Notes: generated by a model from the sequence alone, not told the origin. A DNA stretch of 32,822 nucleotides from an uncultured Lachnospiraceae bacterium (GCA_934385475.1 CAKRPS010000027.1:1-32822); one strand, 5' to 3'; numbered from the stretch's first letter, positions 16,831-24,429 are shown. Program-made: numbers and translations.

Positions 16831-17465
16831 TTACGGATGAACGTATGAGTGCCTTTATCGATTCGCTGGACAAGGGTAATTCACCGCTGCTGAATGAAAT
16901 AGAAAGAGAAGCAAGAGAAACCAATGTGCCAATCATCCGGACACAGACTCAGAGCCTGTTACGCTTTTTGCTTTCCGTGCACAGGCCGCAGTCCATTCTG
17001 GAGGTGGGATGTGCCATTGGTTTTTCGGCATTGTTGATGAGTGAGTACGCACCGCAGGGGTGCAGGATCACAACGATAGAGAAATATGAGAAAAGAATCC
17101 CGATCGCGAAGGCAAACTTTGCGAGGGCAGGAAAAGATATTGAACTGCTGGAGGGAGATGCTACGGATATCCTGAGGGAGCTTTCGGGTGGATATGATAT
17201 GATTTTTATGGATGCAGCCAAGGGGCAGTATATTCATTTCCTTCCGGATGTGTTAAGATTGCTGAATCCGGGCGGAATTCTGGTTTCGGATAATGTGCTG
17301 CAGGATGGAGATATTGTAGAATCCCGCTTTGCGGTGACGAGACGAAACCGGACGATCCACAGCAGAATGAGAGAGTATCTGTATGAACTGACACACAGCG
17401 CAGAACTGGAGACGGTGGTTTTGCCGGTGGGAGACGGTGTTACGATCAGTGTAAAACGCAGATAA
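16827..17465 (+). CDS. O-methyltransferase family 3, TrmR-like (YrrM)
   Basis: This is an S-adenosylmethionine-dependent O-methyltransferase of 212 residues. The SAM-binding motif EVGCAIG is at 59-65 and the metal/catalytic region MDAAKGQY at 128-135, followed by SDNVLQDG. The position between an mltG-like gene and a U32 gene matches B. subtilis yrrM (trmR). That enzyme methylates 5-hydroxyuridine to 5-methoxyuridine at position 34 of tRNA, with the hydroxylation done by the U32 proteins downstream. The specific tRNA function is inferred from this context; the methyltransferase fold is clear. Translation is coupled to the preceding gene through a 4-base overlap (16827-16830) and an AGGAGA SD. 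Confidence 0.88.
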   Translation: MITDERMSAFIDSLDKGNSPLLNEIEREARETNVPIIRTQTQSLLRFLLSVHRPQSILEVGCAIGFSALLMSEYAPQGCRITTIEKYEKRIPIAKANFARAGKDIELLEGDATDILRELSGGYDMIFMDAAKGQYIHFLPDVLRLLNPGGILVSDNVLQDGDIVESRFAVTRRNRTIHSRMREYLYELTHSAELETVVLPVGDGVTISVKRR

Positions 17466-17480
17466 CAGAAATGAGGCATT

Positions 17481-18731
17481 ATGAGAAAACCGGAGCTTTT
17501 GATCCCGGCGAGCAGCCTGGAGGTATTGAAAACAGCAGTAATATTTGGTGCGGATGCAGTTTATATCGGCGGAGAGGCATTCGGACTGCGCGCAAAGGCC
17601 AAGAATTTCTCGAAAGAGGAGATGGCAGAAGGGATTGCGTTTGCGCATGAACATGGAGTGAGGGTTCATGTGACGGCTAATATTCTGGCGCATAATTATG
17701 ATCTGGATGGGGCAGCAGATTATTTCCGTGAATTAAAGGAACTTAAACCGGACGCACTTATCATTGCAGATCCCGGAATGTTTACACTGGCAAGGCAGAT
17801 CTGTCCGGAGATAGATATCCATATCTCCACACAGGCGAATAATACCAATTATCTGACTTACCGTTTCTGGTATGAGCAGGGGGCGAAACGGGTAGTATCA
17901 GCCAGAGAACTGTCCTTGCAGGAGATTGCCCAGATCCGTGAAAAGATTCCGGATGATCTGGAGATAGAAAGCTTTATTCATGGAGCAATGTGCATCTCTT
18001 ATTCCGGAAGATGCCTTCTGAGCAGTTATTTTACGGGAAGAGACGCCAACCATGGGGCCTGTACCCATCCCTGCCGCTGGAAGTATGCGGTGGTGGAGGA
18101 AAAGAGACCCGGAGAATATCTGCCGGTGTATGAAAATGAGCGCGGGACCTATATCTTTAACTCAAAAGACCTGTGCATGATTGAACACATTCCGGAGATG
18201 ATACAGGCCGGGATCGACAGCTTCAAGATAGAGGGGCGCATGAAAACAGCCCTTTATGTGGCGACGGTAGCGCGTACTTATCGCAAGGCAATAGACGATT
18301 ATCTGGAATCCGAAGAGAAATACCGGGCCAATATGGACTGGTACAGGGCGGAGATCGCCAAGTGTACCTACCGGCAGTTTACTACCGGCTTTTATTTTGG
18401 TAAACCGGACGAGAATACACAGATCTATGACAACAATACCTATGTGAATGAGTATATCTATCTGGGTATTGTGGGAGAACTGCGACAGGGACCGGGCGAT
18501 GAGATCGGCATCTGTGCGAGGATCGAACAGCGTAATAAGTTCTGCGTGGGCGACCAGATTGAGATTATGAAGCCGGACGGCAGCAATGTAAAAGTGCGGG
18601 TGCTGGCGATGTACGACGAAGAGGGGAACCCGGTAGAATCGTGTCCGCATTCCAAACAGATCATAGATGTTCTGCTGTCGGAGCTTCCGCAGGTATACGA
18701 TATTCTGCGCGTGAGCAACAGCAGAGAATAG
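17481..18731 (+). CDS. U32 family protein, probable tRNA hydroxylation protein TrhP (YrrO-like)
   Basis: Annotated historically as a collagenase-type peptidase, the U32 family includes TrhP, which is required for prephenate-dependent 5-hydroxyuridine formation at tRNA position 34. The 416-residue protein shows the family core: LIPASSLEVLKTAVIFGADAVYIG-type TIM-barrel start, ISTQANNTN, and FIHGAMCISYSGRCLLS. Four cysteines, Cys171, Cys178, Cys194 and Cys198, lie in a pattern that in U32 proteins can hold an iron-sulfur cluster. The C-terminal beta-rich domain has VGDQIEI. It sits 15 bases after the TrmR-like gene, as yrrM-yrrN-yrrO in B. subtilis, but only one U32 gene is present here instead of two. 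It closes the ireB operon. Confidence 0.9.
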   Translation: MRKPELLIPASSLEVLKTAVIFGADAVYIGGEAFGLRAKAKNFSKEEMAEGIAFAHEHGVRVHVTANILAHNYDLDGAADYFRELKELKPDALIIADPGMFTLARQICPEIDIHISTQANNTNYLTYRFWYEQGAKRVVSARELSLQEIAQIREKIPDDLEIESFIHGAMCISYSGRCLLSSYFTGRDANHGACTHPCRWKYAVVEEKRPGEYLPVYENERGTYIFNSKDLCMIEHIPEMIQAGIDSFKIEGRMKTALYVATVARTYRKAIDDYLESEEKYRANMDWYRAEIAKCTYRQFTTGFYFGKPDENTQIYDNNTYVNEYIYLGIVGELRQGPGDEIGICARIEQRNKFCVGDQIEIMKPDGSNVKVRVLAMYDEEGNPVESCPHSKQIIDVLLSELPQVYDILRVSNSRE

Positions 18732-18749
18732 AGGCAGTCAAAATTGTCG

Positions 18750-18779
18750 TTGACCGTTATATTGTCCATATTGTACAAT
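18750..18779 (+). promoter_or_regulatory. Candidate promoter upstream of the glnN leader
   Basis: TTGACC (18750-18755) and TACAAT (18774-18779) are separated by 18 bases. A second candidate lies at 18896-18924 (TTGCAT, 17 bases, TATCTT). Either would place the start of transcription before the terminator at 18970-19004. Confidence 0.5.
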
Positions 18780-18969
18780 GTGAACAGCGAACCGCCGGAG
18801 CTGCCTCTGTAAGGTACAATACTTGTTTTATTTAGCTGAATGGATTGCTTGTGATGTTGAGAAGGAAGTTTTTCAGAAAAAAATAAATTTAGGTATTGCA
18901 TTTTCAAAAAAAGTAGAGTATCTTAATAGAAAAGGTCGACGACCTAATATAAAGGTATCTAGAACGAGG

Positions 18970-19004
18970 ATGTTCCAAAAAGGTGATTTTTGGAGCATTT
19001 TTTT
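18970..19004 (+). terminator. Intrinsic terminator, possible attenuator in the glnN leader
   Basis: ATGTTCCAAAAA (18970-18981) pairs over all 12 positions, including one G-U, with TTTTTGGAGCAT (18987-18998) around a 5-base loop, and runs into seven T bases (18998-19004). A short alternative hairpin, GAAC (18962-18965) with GTTC (18972-18975), shares bases with the left arm and would exclude the terminator. It may simply end the upstream U32 operon, but its distance (about 240 bases) and the promoters between them favour attenuation. Confidence 0.75.
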
Positions 19005-19056
19005 GTTGTAGCGATGAGAAAATGCCCGCACTTGTGCAGGTGCATTTGACGATCGG

Positions 19057-19099
19057 GGTGGTATCTCTCTGCAGGGTGAGGATGCAGAGCGATACCACC
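19057..19099 (+). ncRNA. Long hairpin in the glnN leader
   Basis: GGTGGTATC (19057-19065) and CTCTGCA (19067-19073) pair with TGCAGAG (19083-19089) and GATACCACC (19091-19099). This gives 16 base pairs with a single T/C mismatch and a 9-base purine-rich loop (GGGTGAGGA). It is flanked by a bulged hairpin (AAATGC...GCATTT, 19020-19047) and a small hairpin (GGCTA...TAGCC, 19100-19122). The family is unknown. Confidence 0.55.
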
Positions 19100-19149
19100 G
19101 GCTAAGGGAGGTTCGGATAGCCTTAAAAAGAGGAAAGGATGATGAGAGA

Positions 19150-21261
19150 ATGAGCGAAGTATTTAATGTTGAAGAGATTTTCGGACAGAACGTATTCACT
19201 CTTGGCAAAATGAAAGAGCGTCTTCCCAAGAATGTGTACAAAGAGGTTGTCAAGGTTATGGATCAGGGCGGCGAGCTTTCCATGAATACGGCGAATGTTG
19301 TGGCAAAGGCAATGAAGGACTGGGCCGTAGAAAACGGAGCAACCCATTATACACATTGGTTCCAGCCTCTGACAGGAATTACCGCAGAGAAGCATGACGC
19401 TTTTGTTGCACATCCGGATGAGGAAGGCAAAATGCTGACAGAGTTTTCCGGCAAGGAACTGATCAAGGGCGAGCCGGATGCTTCATCTTTTCCGTCAGGA
19501 GGATTGAGAGCAACCTTTGAGGCGAGAGGATATACCGCGTGGGATATCACATCCCCGGCATTCCTGAAAGAATCAGGATGCGGAACCATTCTCTGCATTC
19601 CAACAGCGTTCTGCTCCTATACCGGTGAAGCACTGGATAAGAAAACACCTTTGCTCCGTTCTATGGAAGCCCTCAGCGAACAGGCACTCCGAATCGTGAG
19701 ACTGTTTGGCAATACAGAGGCAACGAAGGTAGTAGCTTCGGTTGGACCTGAGCAGGAATACTTTCTGGTAGATAAAGATCTGTACATGAAGAGAACAGAC
19801 CTTATGTTTGCGGGACGTACTCTTTTTGGAGCACCGGCTCCGAAGGGACAGGAGATGGAAGACCATTACTTTGGTGTTATCCGTGAGCGTGTCGGCGAAT
19901 ACATGAAGGATCTGAATGAGGAGCTTTGGAAATTAGGTGTAACCGCAAAGACACAGCACAACGAAGTAGCTCCTGCACAGCATGAGTTGGCACCGATTTA
20001 TGAGACTGCCAATATTGCAGTAGATCACAACCAGCTTGTTATGGAAGCAATGAAGAGAGTTGCGGTTCGTCACAACATGAGATGTCTTCTCCATGAGAAG
20101 CCATATGCCGGAGTGAACGGTTCCGGTAAACACAACAACTGGTCTATCACAACGGATAACGGCGTCAACCTGCTTGATCCCGGCGATACACCGAATGAGA
20201 ATGTACAGTTCCTGCTGGTACTGGCATGTATTTTGAAAGCAGTTGATGTACACGCAGATCTGCTTCGTCAGTCTGCATCAGATGTCGGAAACGACCACAG
20301 ACTTGGAGCAAATGAGGCACCTCCGGCAATCATTTCCGTATTCCTCGGAGAACAGCTTGAGGATGTCGTAAGACAGTTGATCGAGACAGGAGCGGCAACC
20401 TCTGTAAAAGAGGGCGGCAAGCTGCTTACAGGCGTTAAGACACTTCCGGATTTCCAGAAGGATGCGACAGACCGTAACAGAACTTCACCGTTTGCCTTCA
20501 CTGGTAATAAATTCGAGTTCCGTATGGTAGGATCGGCAGACTCCATTGCAAGCCCGAATACGACACTCAATGCGATTGTAGCTGAAGCTTTCTGTGAGGC
20601 GGCAGACCGTCTGGAGAAGGCTGAGGACAAGGAGATCGCGATCCATGACTTGATCAAAGAGTATCTGACAGAGCACCAGAGAATCATCTTCAACGGAAAT
20701 GGTTACTCTGATGAGTGGGTAGCTGAGGCAGAGAGAAGAGGACTTCCGAATATTGCTTCCATGATTGAAGCAGCCAACACCATCACTACAGACAAAGCGG
20801 TAAAATTATTTGAAAAGTTCGGTATCTTTACAAAGGTAGAGCTGGAATCCCGCGAGGAGATTATCTACGAAACCTATGCAAAGACAATCAATATTGAGGC
20901 GCTTACCATGATCGACATGGCAGGCAAGCAGATCATTCCGGCCGTTGTAAAATATACAAAGGCACTTGCAGAGACAGTTAATGCTGTGAAGGCAGCAGGA
21001 GCTGACGCTGAAACACAGACAGAACTTCTCAAGGAAGCCAGCAGCAAGCTGAATGCTATGCAGAAGGCACTTGTTGAACTGGAGAAGGCAGAGAAGGAAG
21101 CATCCGGAATTGAGGATGCGAAGAAACAGGCATTCTTCTACAAAGACACTGTCAAGAAGCTGATGGATGAGCTCCGTGCACCTGCGGATGAACTGGAAAT
21201 GATCGTTGACAAGGACATCTGGCCGATACCTACATACGGCGAGCTGATGTTCGAAATTTAA
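19150..21261 (+). CDS. glnN: Glutamine synthetase type III (GlnN)
   Basis: This enzyme makes glutamine from glutamate, ammonia and ATP, the key entry of ammonia into metabolism. At 703 residues it is far longer than type I enzymes (about 440-470) and matches the GSIII class found in Bacteroides, cyanobacteria and many Clostridia. GSIII signatures visible are [19 protein letters not shown] near residue 116, the metal-binding region with [10 protein letters not shown] (about 198-207), [13 protein letters not shown], the [16 protein letters not shown] nucleotide-binding segment, and [17 protein letters not shown]. The C-terminal GSIII extension is helical. The long structured leader suggests control by transcription attenuation. 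No nitrogen regulator gene is adjacent. Confidence 0.97.
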   Translation: MSEVFNVEEIFGQNVFTLGKMKERLPKNVYKEVVKVMDQGGELSMNTANVVAKAMKDWAVENGATHYTHWFQPLTGITAEKHDAFVAHPDEEGKMLTEFSGKELIKGEPDASSFPSGGLRATFEARGYTAWDITSPAFLKESGCGTILCIPTAFCSYTGEALDKKTPLLRSMEALSEQALRIVRLFGNTEATKVVASVGPEQEYFLVDKDLYMKRTDLMFAGRTLFGAPAPKGQEMEDHYFGVIRERVGEYMKDLNEELWKLGVTAKTQHNEVAPAQHELAPIYETANIAVDHNQLVMEAMKRVAVRHNMRCLLHEKPYAGVNGSGKHNNWSITTDNGVNLLDPGDTPNENVQFLLVLACILKAVDVHADLLRQSASDVGNDHRLGANEAPPAIISVFLGEQLEDVVRQLIETGAATSVKEGGKLLTGVKTLPDFQKDATDRNRTSPFAFTGNKFEFRMVGSADSIASPNTTLNAIVAEAFCEAADRLEKAEDKEIAIHDLIKEYLTEHQRIIFNGNGYSDEWVAEAERRGLPNIASMIEAANTITTDKAVKLFEKFGIFTKVELESREEIIYETYAKTINIEALTMIDMAGKQIIPAVVKYTKALAETVNAVKAAGADAETQTELLKEASSKLNAMQKALVELEKAEKEASGIEDAKKQAFFYKDTVKKLMDELRAPADELEMIVDKDIWPIPTYGELMFEI

Positions 21262-21277
21262 TTCGTTTCCCAATCTC

Positions 21278-21321
21278 TTTTTTAGGGGGACGGGGCTTTG
21301 TATCTGTCCCCCACAAAAAAA
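21278..21321. other. Strong GC hairpin with inverted T/A flanks after glnN
   Basis: GGGGGAC (21285-21291) pairs with GTCCCCC (21306-21312) around a 14-base loop. The stem is flanked by T6 on the 5' side and A7 on the 3' side, the opposite of an intrinsic terminator, so neither strand gives a U-tract after the stem. It could protect the 3' end of the glnN mRNA or block transcription. Its role is uncertain. Confidence 0.6.
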
Positions 21322-21346
21322 TATTTGACAAATTTGAATAAAACAC

Positions 21347-21375
21347 TTGCCAAATGAAAAAATATCATATATAAT
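21347..21375 (+). promoter_or_regulatory. Promoter of the tRNA-Gln gene
   Basis: TTGCCA (21347-21352) and a perfect TATAAT (21370-21375) are separated by 17 bases and end 13 bases before the tRNA. A further TTGACA (21325-21330) upstream lacks a matching -10. Confidence 0.8.
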
Positions 21376-21388
21376 CTCTAATTGTTGA

Positions 21389-21460
21389 TGGGCTATCGCC
21401 AAACGGTAAGGCAACGGACTCTGACTCCGTCATTTCAAGGTTCGAATCCTTGTAGCCCAG
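21389..21460 (+). tRNA. tRNA-Gln (anticodon CUG)
   Basis: The 72-base cloverleaf is complete. The acceptor stem is TGGGCTA/TAGCCCA and the D arm GCC/GGC. The anticodon stem ACGGA/TCCGT holds the loop CTCTGAC, so the anticodon is CTG (CAG codons). The T arm is CAAGG TTCGAAT CCTTG. The discriminator is G and no CCA is encoded. The weak first pair U1-A72 is typical of glutamine tRNAs. Confidence 0.96.
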
Positions 21461-21465
21461 CTTGA

Positions 21466-21499
21466 AAGCCCCGGCAGAGTTCTGCCGGGGCTTATTTTT
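21466..21499 (+). terminator. Intrinsic terminator after tRNA-Gln
   Basis: AAGCCCCGGCAG (21466-21477) pairs perfectly with CTGCCGGGGCTT (21482-21493) around a 4-base loop, followed by a T-rich tail to 21499. It lies 5 bases beyond the tRNA. Confidence 0.93.
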
Positions 21500-21543
21500 G
21501 AAGTAAGGGTTATGCAAAAACAGACAGAATGGGATAAAGAAAT

Positions 21544-22257
21544 ATGTACACGTTTAACAGCAGAGTAAGATACAGCGAGGTGGGAGAGGACTGTAATATG
21601 ACGATACAGTCGCTTCTGGATTACTTTCAGGATTGCAGCATTTTTCATTCGGAAGACATCGGTGCTGGAATCGCATATTATAAAGAGAAAAATCAGGCAT
21701 GGCTGATGTCGGCATGGCAGATCTGTGTGAACCGCTACCCGCACCTTTGTGAGGACATTGTGATCGGGACAGCACCCTATGAGTTTAAGGGGTTTATCGG
21801 GTATCGTAATTTTGAGATGAAAACACAGGAGGGAGAGGTGCTGGCTTATGCCAATTCCGTGTGGAGTCTGATGAATACACAGACGATGATGCCGGCGAGA
21901 CCGGAACCCCGGATGATAGAACGCTATGGAAAAGAGCCGCGGTATCCAATGGAATATGCACCGCGCAAGATAGCGATGCCGGAAGACGGAACGGCATGTG
22001 AACCATTTACTGTAAAAGTACATCATCTGGACTGCAATCATCATGTGAACAACGGTCAGTATGTGCGTATGGCAATGGATTTTGCACCGAAGGATATACA
22101 GATAAAACAGCTCAGGACAGAGTATCGAAGCCAGGCAAGGCTTGGAGATACGATTTATCCAATGCTGTCGAAGGATGAATCGGAAGGAAAATATACAGTG
22201 TCCCTGAACAACGCAGAAGGGAAACTGTATTGCATTGTGGAACTTTTGAAAAGATAA
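21544..22257 (+). CDS. Acyl-ACP thioesterase (FatA/FatB-like)
   Basis: This enzyme releases free fatty acids from acyl carrier protein in the cytoplasm. The 237-residue protein contains two tandem hotdog domains. The first starts with FNSRVRYSEVGEDCNMTIQSL-type sequence; the second carries HLDCNHHVNNGQYV, with the Asn and His residues expected for catalysis in bacterial acyl-ACP thioesterases. The SD is weak. It starts only 45 bases after the tRNA terminator and I see no separate promoter in that gap, so read-through from the tRNA promoter or a non-standard promoter is likely. Two genes follow in the same direction with short gaps. The physiological role in Clostridia is not settled. Confidence 0.9.
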   Translation: MYTFNSRVRYSEVGEDCNMTIQSLLDYFQDCSIFHSEDIGAGIAYYKEKNQAWLMSAWQICVNRYPHLCEDIVIGTAPYEFKGFIGYRNFEMKTQEGEVLAYANSVWSLMNTQTMMPARPEPRMIERYGKEPRYPMEYAPRKIAMPEDGTACEPFTVKVHHLDCNHHVNNGQYVRMAMDFAPKDIQIKQLRTEYRSQARLGDTIYPMLSKDESEGKYTVSLNNAEGKLYCIVELLKR

Positions 22258-22294
22258 GAAGATGCGTTTGTGAGGAGATAGGAGATACGAAGAT

Positions 22295-23131
22295 ATGATC
22301 AGACTGGGTGAAAAGCAGGAACTGTCTGTTCTGAAAAAGGTGGAATTTGGAGTATATGTCGGAGAGGAGACCAACCGCGAAGAGAGGGTTCTTCTGCCGC
22401 GCAAACAGGTGCCGGAGGGAACAGAGATTGGTGATAAACTGGAGGTATTCGTATATCGGGATTCAAAGGACAGGCTGATAGCGACTACGACGGAACCAAA
22501 ACTGCTGTTACATAAAACGGGAGTGCTCCGGGTTGCAGCGGTCGGCAAAATAGGAGCGTTTCTGGACTGGGGACTGGAGAAAGAGCTTTTTCTTCCCTTT
22601 AAGGAACAGACGAGAAAAGTGGCAGTCGGAGAGGAATGTCTGGTGGCACTTTATATCGACAAGAGCAGCCGTTTGTGTGCGACTATGAATGTGTATCCGT
22701 ACCTTCAGCAGGACAGCCCGTATCATAAGGATGATATGGTGCAGGGAACGGTCTATGAGATCAGCGATAATTTTGGGGCCTTTGTGGCTGTGGATAATCT
22801 GTATTCTGCACTGATTTCCAAAAAGGAGCTTTATGGAACAGTGCGGATCGGCGATCAGATCACGGGACGTGTGGTACAGGTCAAAGAGGATGGAAAACTG
22901 GATCTGAGCATCCGGGAGAAGGCATATCTGCAAATAAAGAAGGATGCCGAAAAGATCCTGAATGTCATTGACAGTTATGACGGTGTACTTCCGTTTACGG
23001 ACAAAGCGACACCGGAAGTGATCAAAAGAGAAACACAGATGAGCAAGAACGAATTTAAGCGGGCGGTAGGACATCTGTTAAAAGAAGGCAGGATTGAGAT
23101 TACTCCAAGGGCGATCAGAAGAAAAGGGTAG
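22295..23131 (+). CDS. CvfB-like S1 RNA-binding protein
   Basis: The 278-residue protein matches the CvfB family (Staphylococcus aureus virulence regulator; YitL in B. subtilis). These are RNA-binding proteins with S1 folds followed by a winged helix. The repeated S1 pattern is visible as LSVLKKVEFGVYVGEET (about 10-26), VGKIGAFLDWGLEKELFLPF (about 81-100) and VQGTVYEISDNFGAFVAVD (about 149-167). The C-terminal wHTH has MSKNEFKRAVGHLLKEGRIEIT. A GGAGATA-type SD precedes the ATG. It lies 37 bases after the thioesterase and 18 before the CPBP gene, so the three probably share a transcript. Direct targets are unknown. Confidence 0.9.
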   Translation: MIRLGEKQELSVLKKVEFGVYVGEETNREERVLLPRKQVPEGTEIGDKLEVFVYRDSKDRLIATTTEPKLLLHKTGVLRVAAVGKIGAFLDWGLEKELFLPFKEQTRKVAVGEECLVALYIDKSSRLCATMNVYPYLQQDSPYHKDDMVQGTVYEISDNFGAFVAVDNLYSALISKKELYGTVRIGDQITGRVVQVKEDGKLDLSIREKAYLQIKKDAEKILNVIDSYDGVLPFTDKATPEVIKRETQMSKNEFKRAVGHLLKEGRIEITPRAIRRKG

Positions 23132-23149
23132 AAATACGGGAAAGACGGC

Positions 23150-24073
23150 ATGAACAGCAAAAAGACAAACTGGCTATTTTTAACAATTATACTGGCGCAT
23201 TTTGCAGCCTTATTTTTCCTGATCCGGATGGGAGAAGGTATTAATTTCACGATGGCTGCCAACTGTATTGTAAGCGAATTGATCATATTGGTTCCGGGAC
23301 TTGTTTTTCTGGCGGCTTCCAGGGGAAACTGGAATGAGAACCTGGGATTTGCGAAAGTCAGGATCTCTTCGCTGCTGCTGGTTGTGCTGTTTACTTTTTT
23401 GAGCATGCCTTTAGTTACGGTGCTGAATGCATTTTCCATGCTGTTTGCAGAGAATGCGGTGGTATCCATGGAAAGCGGTATTCTGGAGGTCGGATTTCCG
23501 GGGATGCTGTTTCTGATCGGTATTTACGGACCGTTTTGCGAGGAATTTGTTTTCCGGGGAATGATATTCCGCGGATATAAGAAATCGGGGAGTACATTCT
23601 GGGCAATTCTGCTTTCCTCCCTGTTGTTTGGACTTATGCATATGAACATCAATCAGGCTATCTATGCCTTTGCGATCGGGATTCTCCTTGCCCTGTTGGT
23701 GGAAGCGACCGGAAGCCTGTGGGGATCAATATTCTGCCATATGGTTTTTAATTCCAGCCAGGTTGTGTTGATGTTTTCCGCGCAGTGGCTGCAAAATTCT
23801 GCCTATGGAGAAGTTCTAGAAGAAAGCGGGGAGGCTGGCATAACGCCGGATATGCTTCTGATGGTGATCAGTGTATATCTGATCATTGCGGCGATCACGA
23901 CTCCGCTGGCATTCTGTGTCCTTGCCTATATTGCAAAGAGACAGGGGCGGGAAGAGAACCTGAAACAGATATGGAGTACAAGAAAAGAAAAAAAGGAATA
24001 CCTTGTGAGTATTCCTTTGGTTCTTTCGATTGTGGTGTGTCTTGCTTACATCAGCATGGAACTGCTTTTCTGA
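23150..24073 (+). CDS. CPBP family intramembrane glutamic endopeptidase
   Basis: This is a multi-pass membrane protein of 307 residues with the CPBP (CAAX protease and bacteriocin-processing) motifs: EEFVFR at 131-136, then HMNIN beginning with His164, and a third motif FCHMVFN with His197. About eight hydrophobic segments are visible, the first at about 8-26 and the last at the C-terminus. Such proteases process prenylated proteins in eukaryotes; bacterial substrates are mostly unknown, and some protect against bacteriocins. The gene ends 2 bases before the 3' end of the convergent yjfB-like gene. Its final coding stretch (23992-24018) also forms a hairpin that acts as a terminator for the opposite strand. 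Confidence 0.92.
   Translation: MNSKKTNWLFLTIILAHFAALFFLIRMGEGINFTMAANCIVSELIILVPGLVFLAASRGNWNENLGFAKVRISSLLLVVLFTFLSMPLVTVLNAFSMLFAENAVVSMESGILEVGFPGMLFLIGIYGPFCEEFVFRGMIFRGYKKSGSTFWAILLSSLLFGLMHMNINQAIYAFAIGILLALLVEATGSLWGSIFCHMVFNSSQVVLMFSAQWLQNSAYGEVLEESGEAGITPDMLLMVISVYLIIAAITTPLAFCVLAYIAKRQGREENLKQIWSTRKEKKEYLVSIPLVLSIVVCLAYISMELLF
23986..24018 (-). terminator. Terminator for the yjfB-like gene, inside the CPBP coding sequence
   Basis: On the minus strand AAAGGAATAC and GTATTCCTTT (plus positions 24009-24018 and 23992-24001) pair perfectly around a 7-base loop and run into a T-rich tail (complement of the A-run at 23986-23994). It lies about 58 bases past the stop of the yjfB-like gene. 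Confidence 0.8.
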
Positions 24074-24075
24074 TA

Positions 24076-24267
24076 CTATACGGACATATCAAAATTGCTG
24101 CCTATGTACGGATAAACAGATCGTTCCATAGCGGCTGTATCCATCATCTGCACGAGCTGATCACCTGTACTGGCTGCGGTGTCCAAAGCATTGCTGAGCA
24201 TTGCCACGCCGTAAGCACTTTGCAGATTTGTGAGTGACACAGCACTGGATAATGCAGCTATATCCAT
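24076..24267 (-). CDS. YjfB family putative motility protein
   Basis: This is a 63-residue protein whose start MDIAALSSAVSL and following helical segment (NLQSAYGVAMLSNALDTA) match the YjfB family, described as putative motility proteins in Firmicutes with little functional data. I place the start at the minus-strand ATG whose first base is 24267, preceded by GGGTGAT, a good SD match. The in-frame GTG at 24276 would add three residues. There is a sigma-A promoter upstream and a terminator downstream, so the gene forms a single transcription unit. I could not find a clear sigma-D (motility) promoter. No flagellar gene is nearby. Confidence 0.83.
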   Translation of the reverse strand: MDIAALSSAVSLTNLQSAYGVAMLSNALDTAASTGDQLVQMMDTAAMERSVYPYIGSNFDMSV

Positions 24268-24316
24268 ATCAATCACCCTGCCTTTCTTAACTGGTTCATT
24301 GTTTTCTGTTACCTTT

Positions 24317-24346
24317 ACTATAGCACGCCTTTACGAGAATGTCTAA
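24317..24346 (-). promoter_or_regulatory. Extended -10 promoter of the yjfB-like gene
   Basis: On the minus strand TTAGAC (complement of 24341-24346) and TATAGT (complement of 24317-24322) are separated by 18 bases. TGC directly before the -10 makes an extended -10 element. Confidence 0.65.
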
Positions 24347-24363
24347 CCTGTTTTGGAAATCGG

Positions 24364-24429
24364 TCTACCTTTAATAAGATACAAAAATACACAAAAAAAA
24401 CACGAATCAAGGTAGATTTTTTTGTGTAT
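24364..24429. repeat. Two overlapping inverted repeats between yjfB-like and regulator genes
   Basis: TCTACCTT (24364-24371) is the reverse complement of AAGGTAGA (24409-24416). ATACACAAAAAAA (24387-24399) is the reverse complement of TTTTTTTGTGTAT (24417-24429). The two interlock, so only one can form at a time in RNA. They sit upstream of the PucR/CdaR-type regulator and could be a regulatory site or terminator-like element. Confidence 0.5.

Larger units (their letters stand above)
18732..19149 (+). promoter_or_regulatory. Structured intergenic/leader region ahead of glnN
   Basis: This 418-base gap contains no convincing gene. From 5' to 3' it holds two candidate promoters, an intrinsic terminator (18970-19004), and three consecutive hairpins (19020-19047, 19057-19099, 19100-19122). 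Shortly after them comes the glnN SD (AAGGA, 19135-19139). If either promoter is used, the terminator lies within the glnN leader and could act as an attenuator. The last hairpin shows no T-tract, so it is not a terminator. I do not recognise a known riboswitch class. Confidence 0.6.

Noticed and set aside
18931..18946. AGGTCGACGACCT palindrome before the glnN terminator
   Set aside because: The stem is short with a 3-base loop and no T-tract. It is not a terminator on its own and does not have the 6-base loop of an ANTAR site.
18823..19011. 62-codon frame in the glnN upstream region, possible leader peptide
   Set aside because: It starts with TTG without an SD, runs through the terminator hairpin, and has no run of glutamine or other regulatory codons.
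19054..19070. GGGGTGGTATC segment reminiscent of a T-box
   Set aside because: It matches only part of the T-box core, forms one arm of a long hairpin instead, and no terminator or specifier stem follows as in a T-box leader.
21430..22548. 372-codon open frame on the minus strand
   Set aside because: It runs across the tRNA terminator, the thioesterase and part of the cvfB-like gene on the opposite strand, with no domain signal or SD.
24280..24380. Sigma-D (motility) promoter for the yjfB-like gene
   Set aside because: A CCGAT segment is present on the minus strand but no TAAA element lies at the required 15-base distance. A sigma-A promoter fits better.
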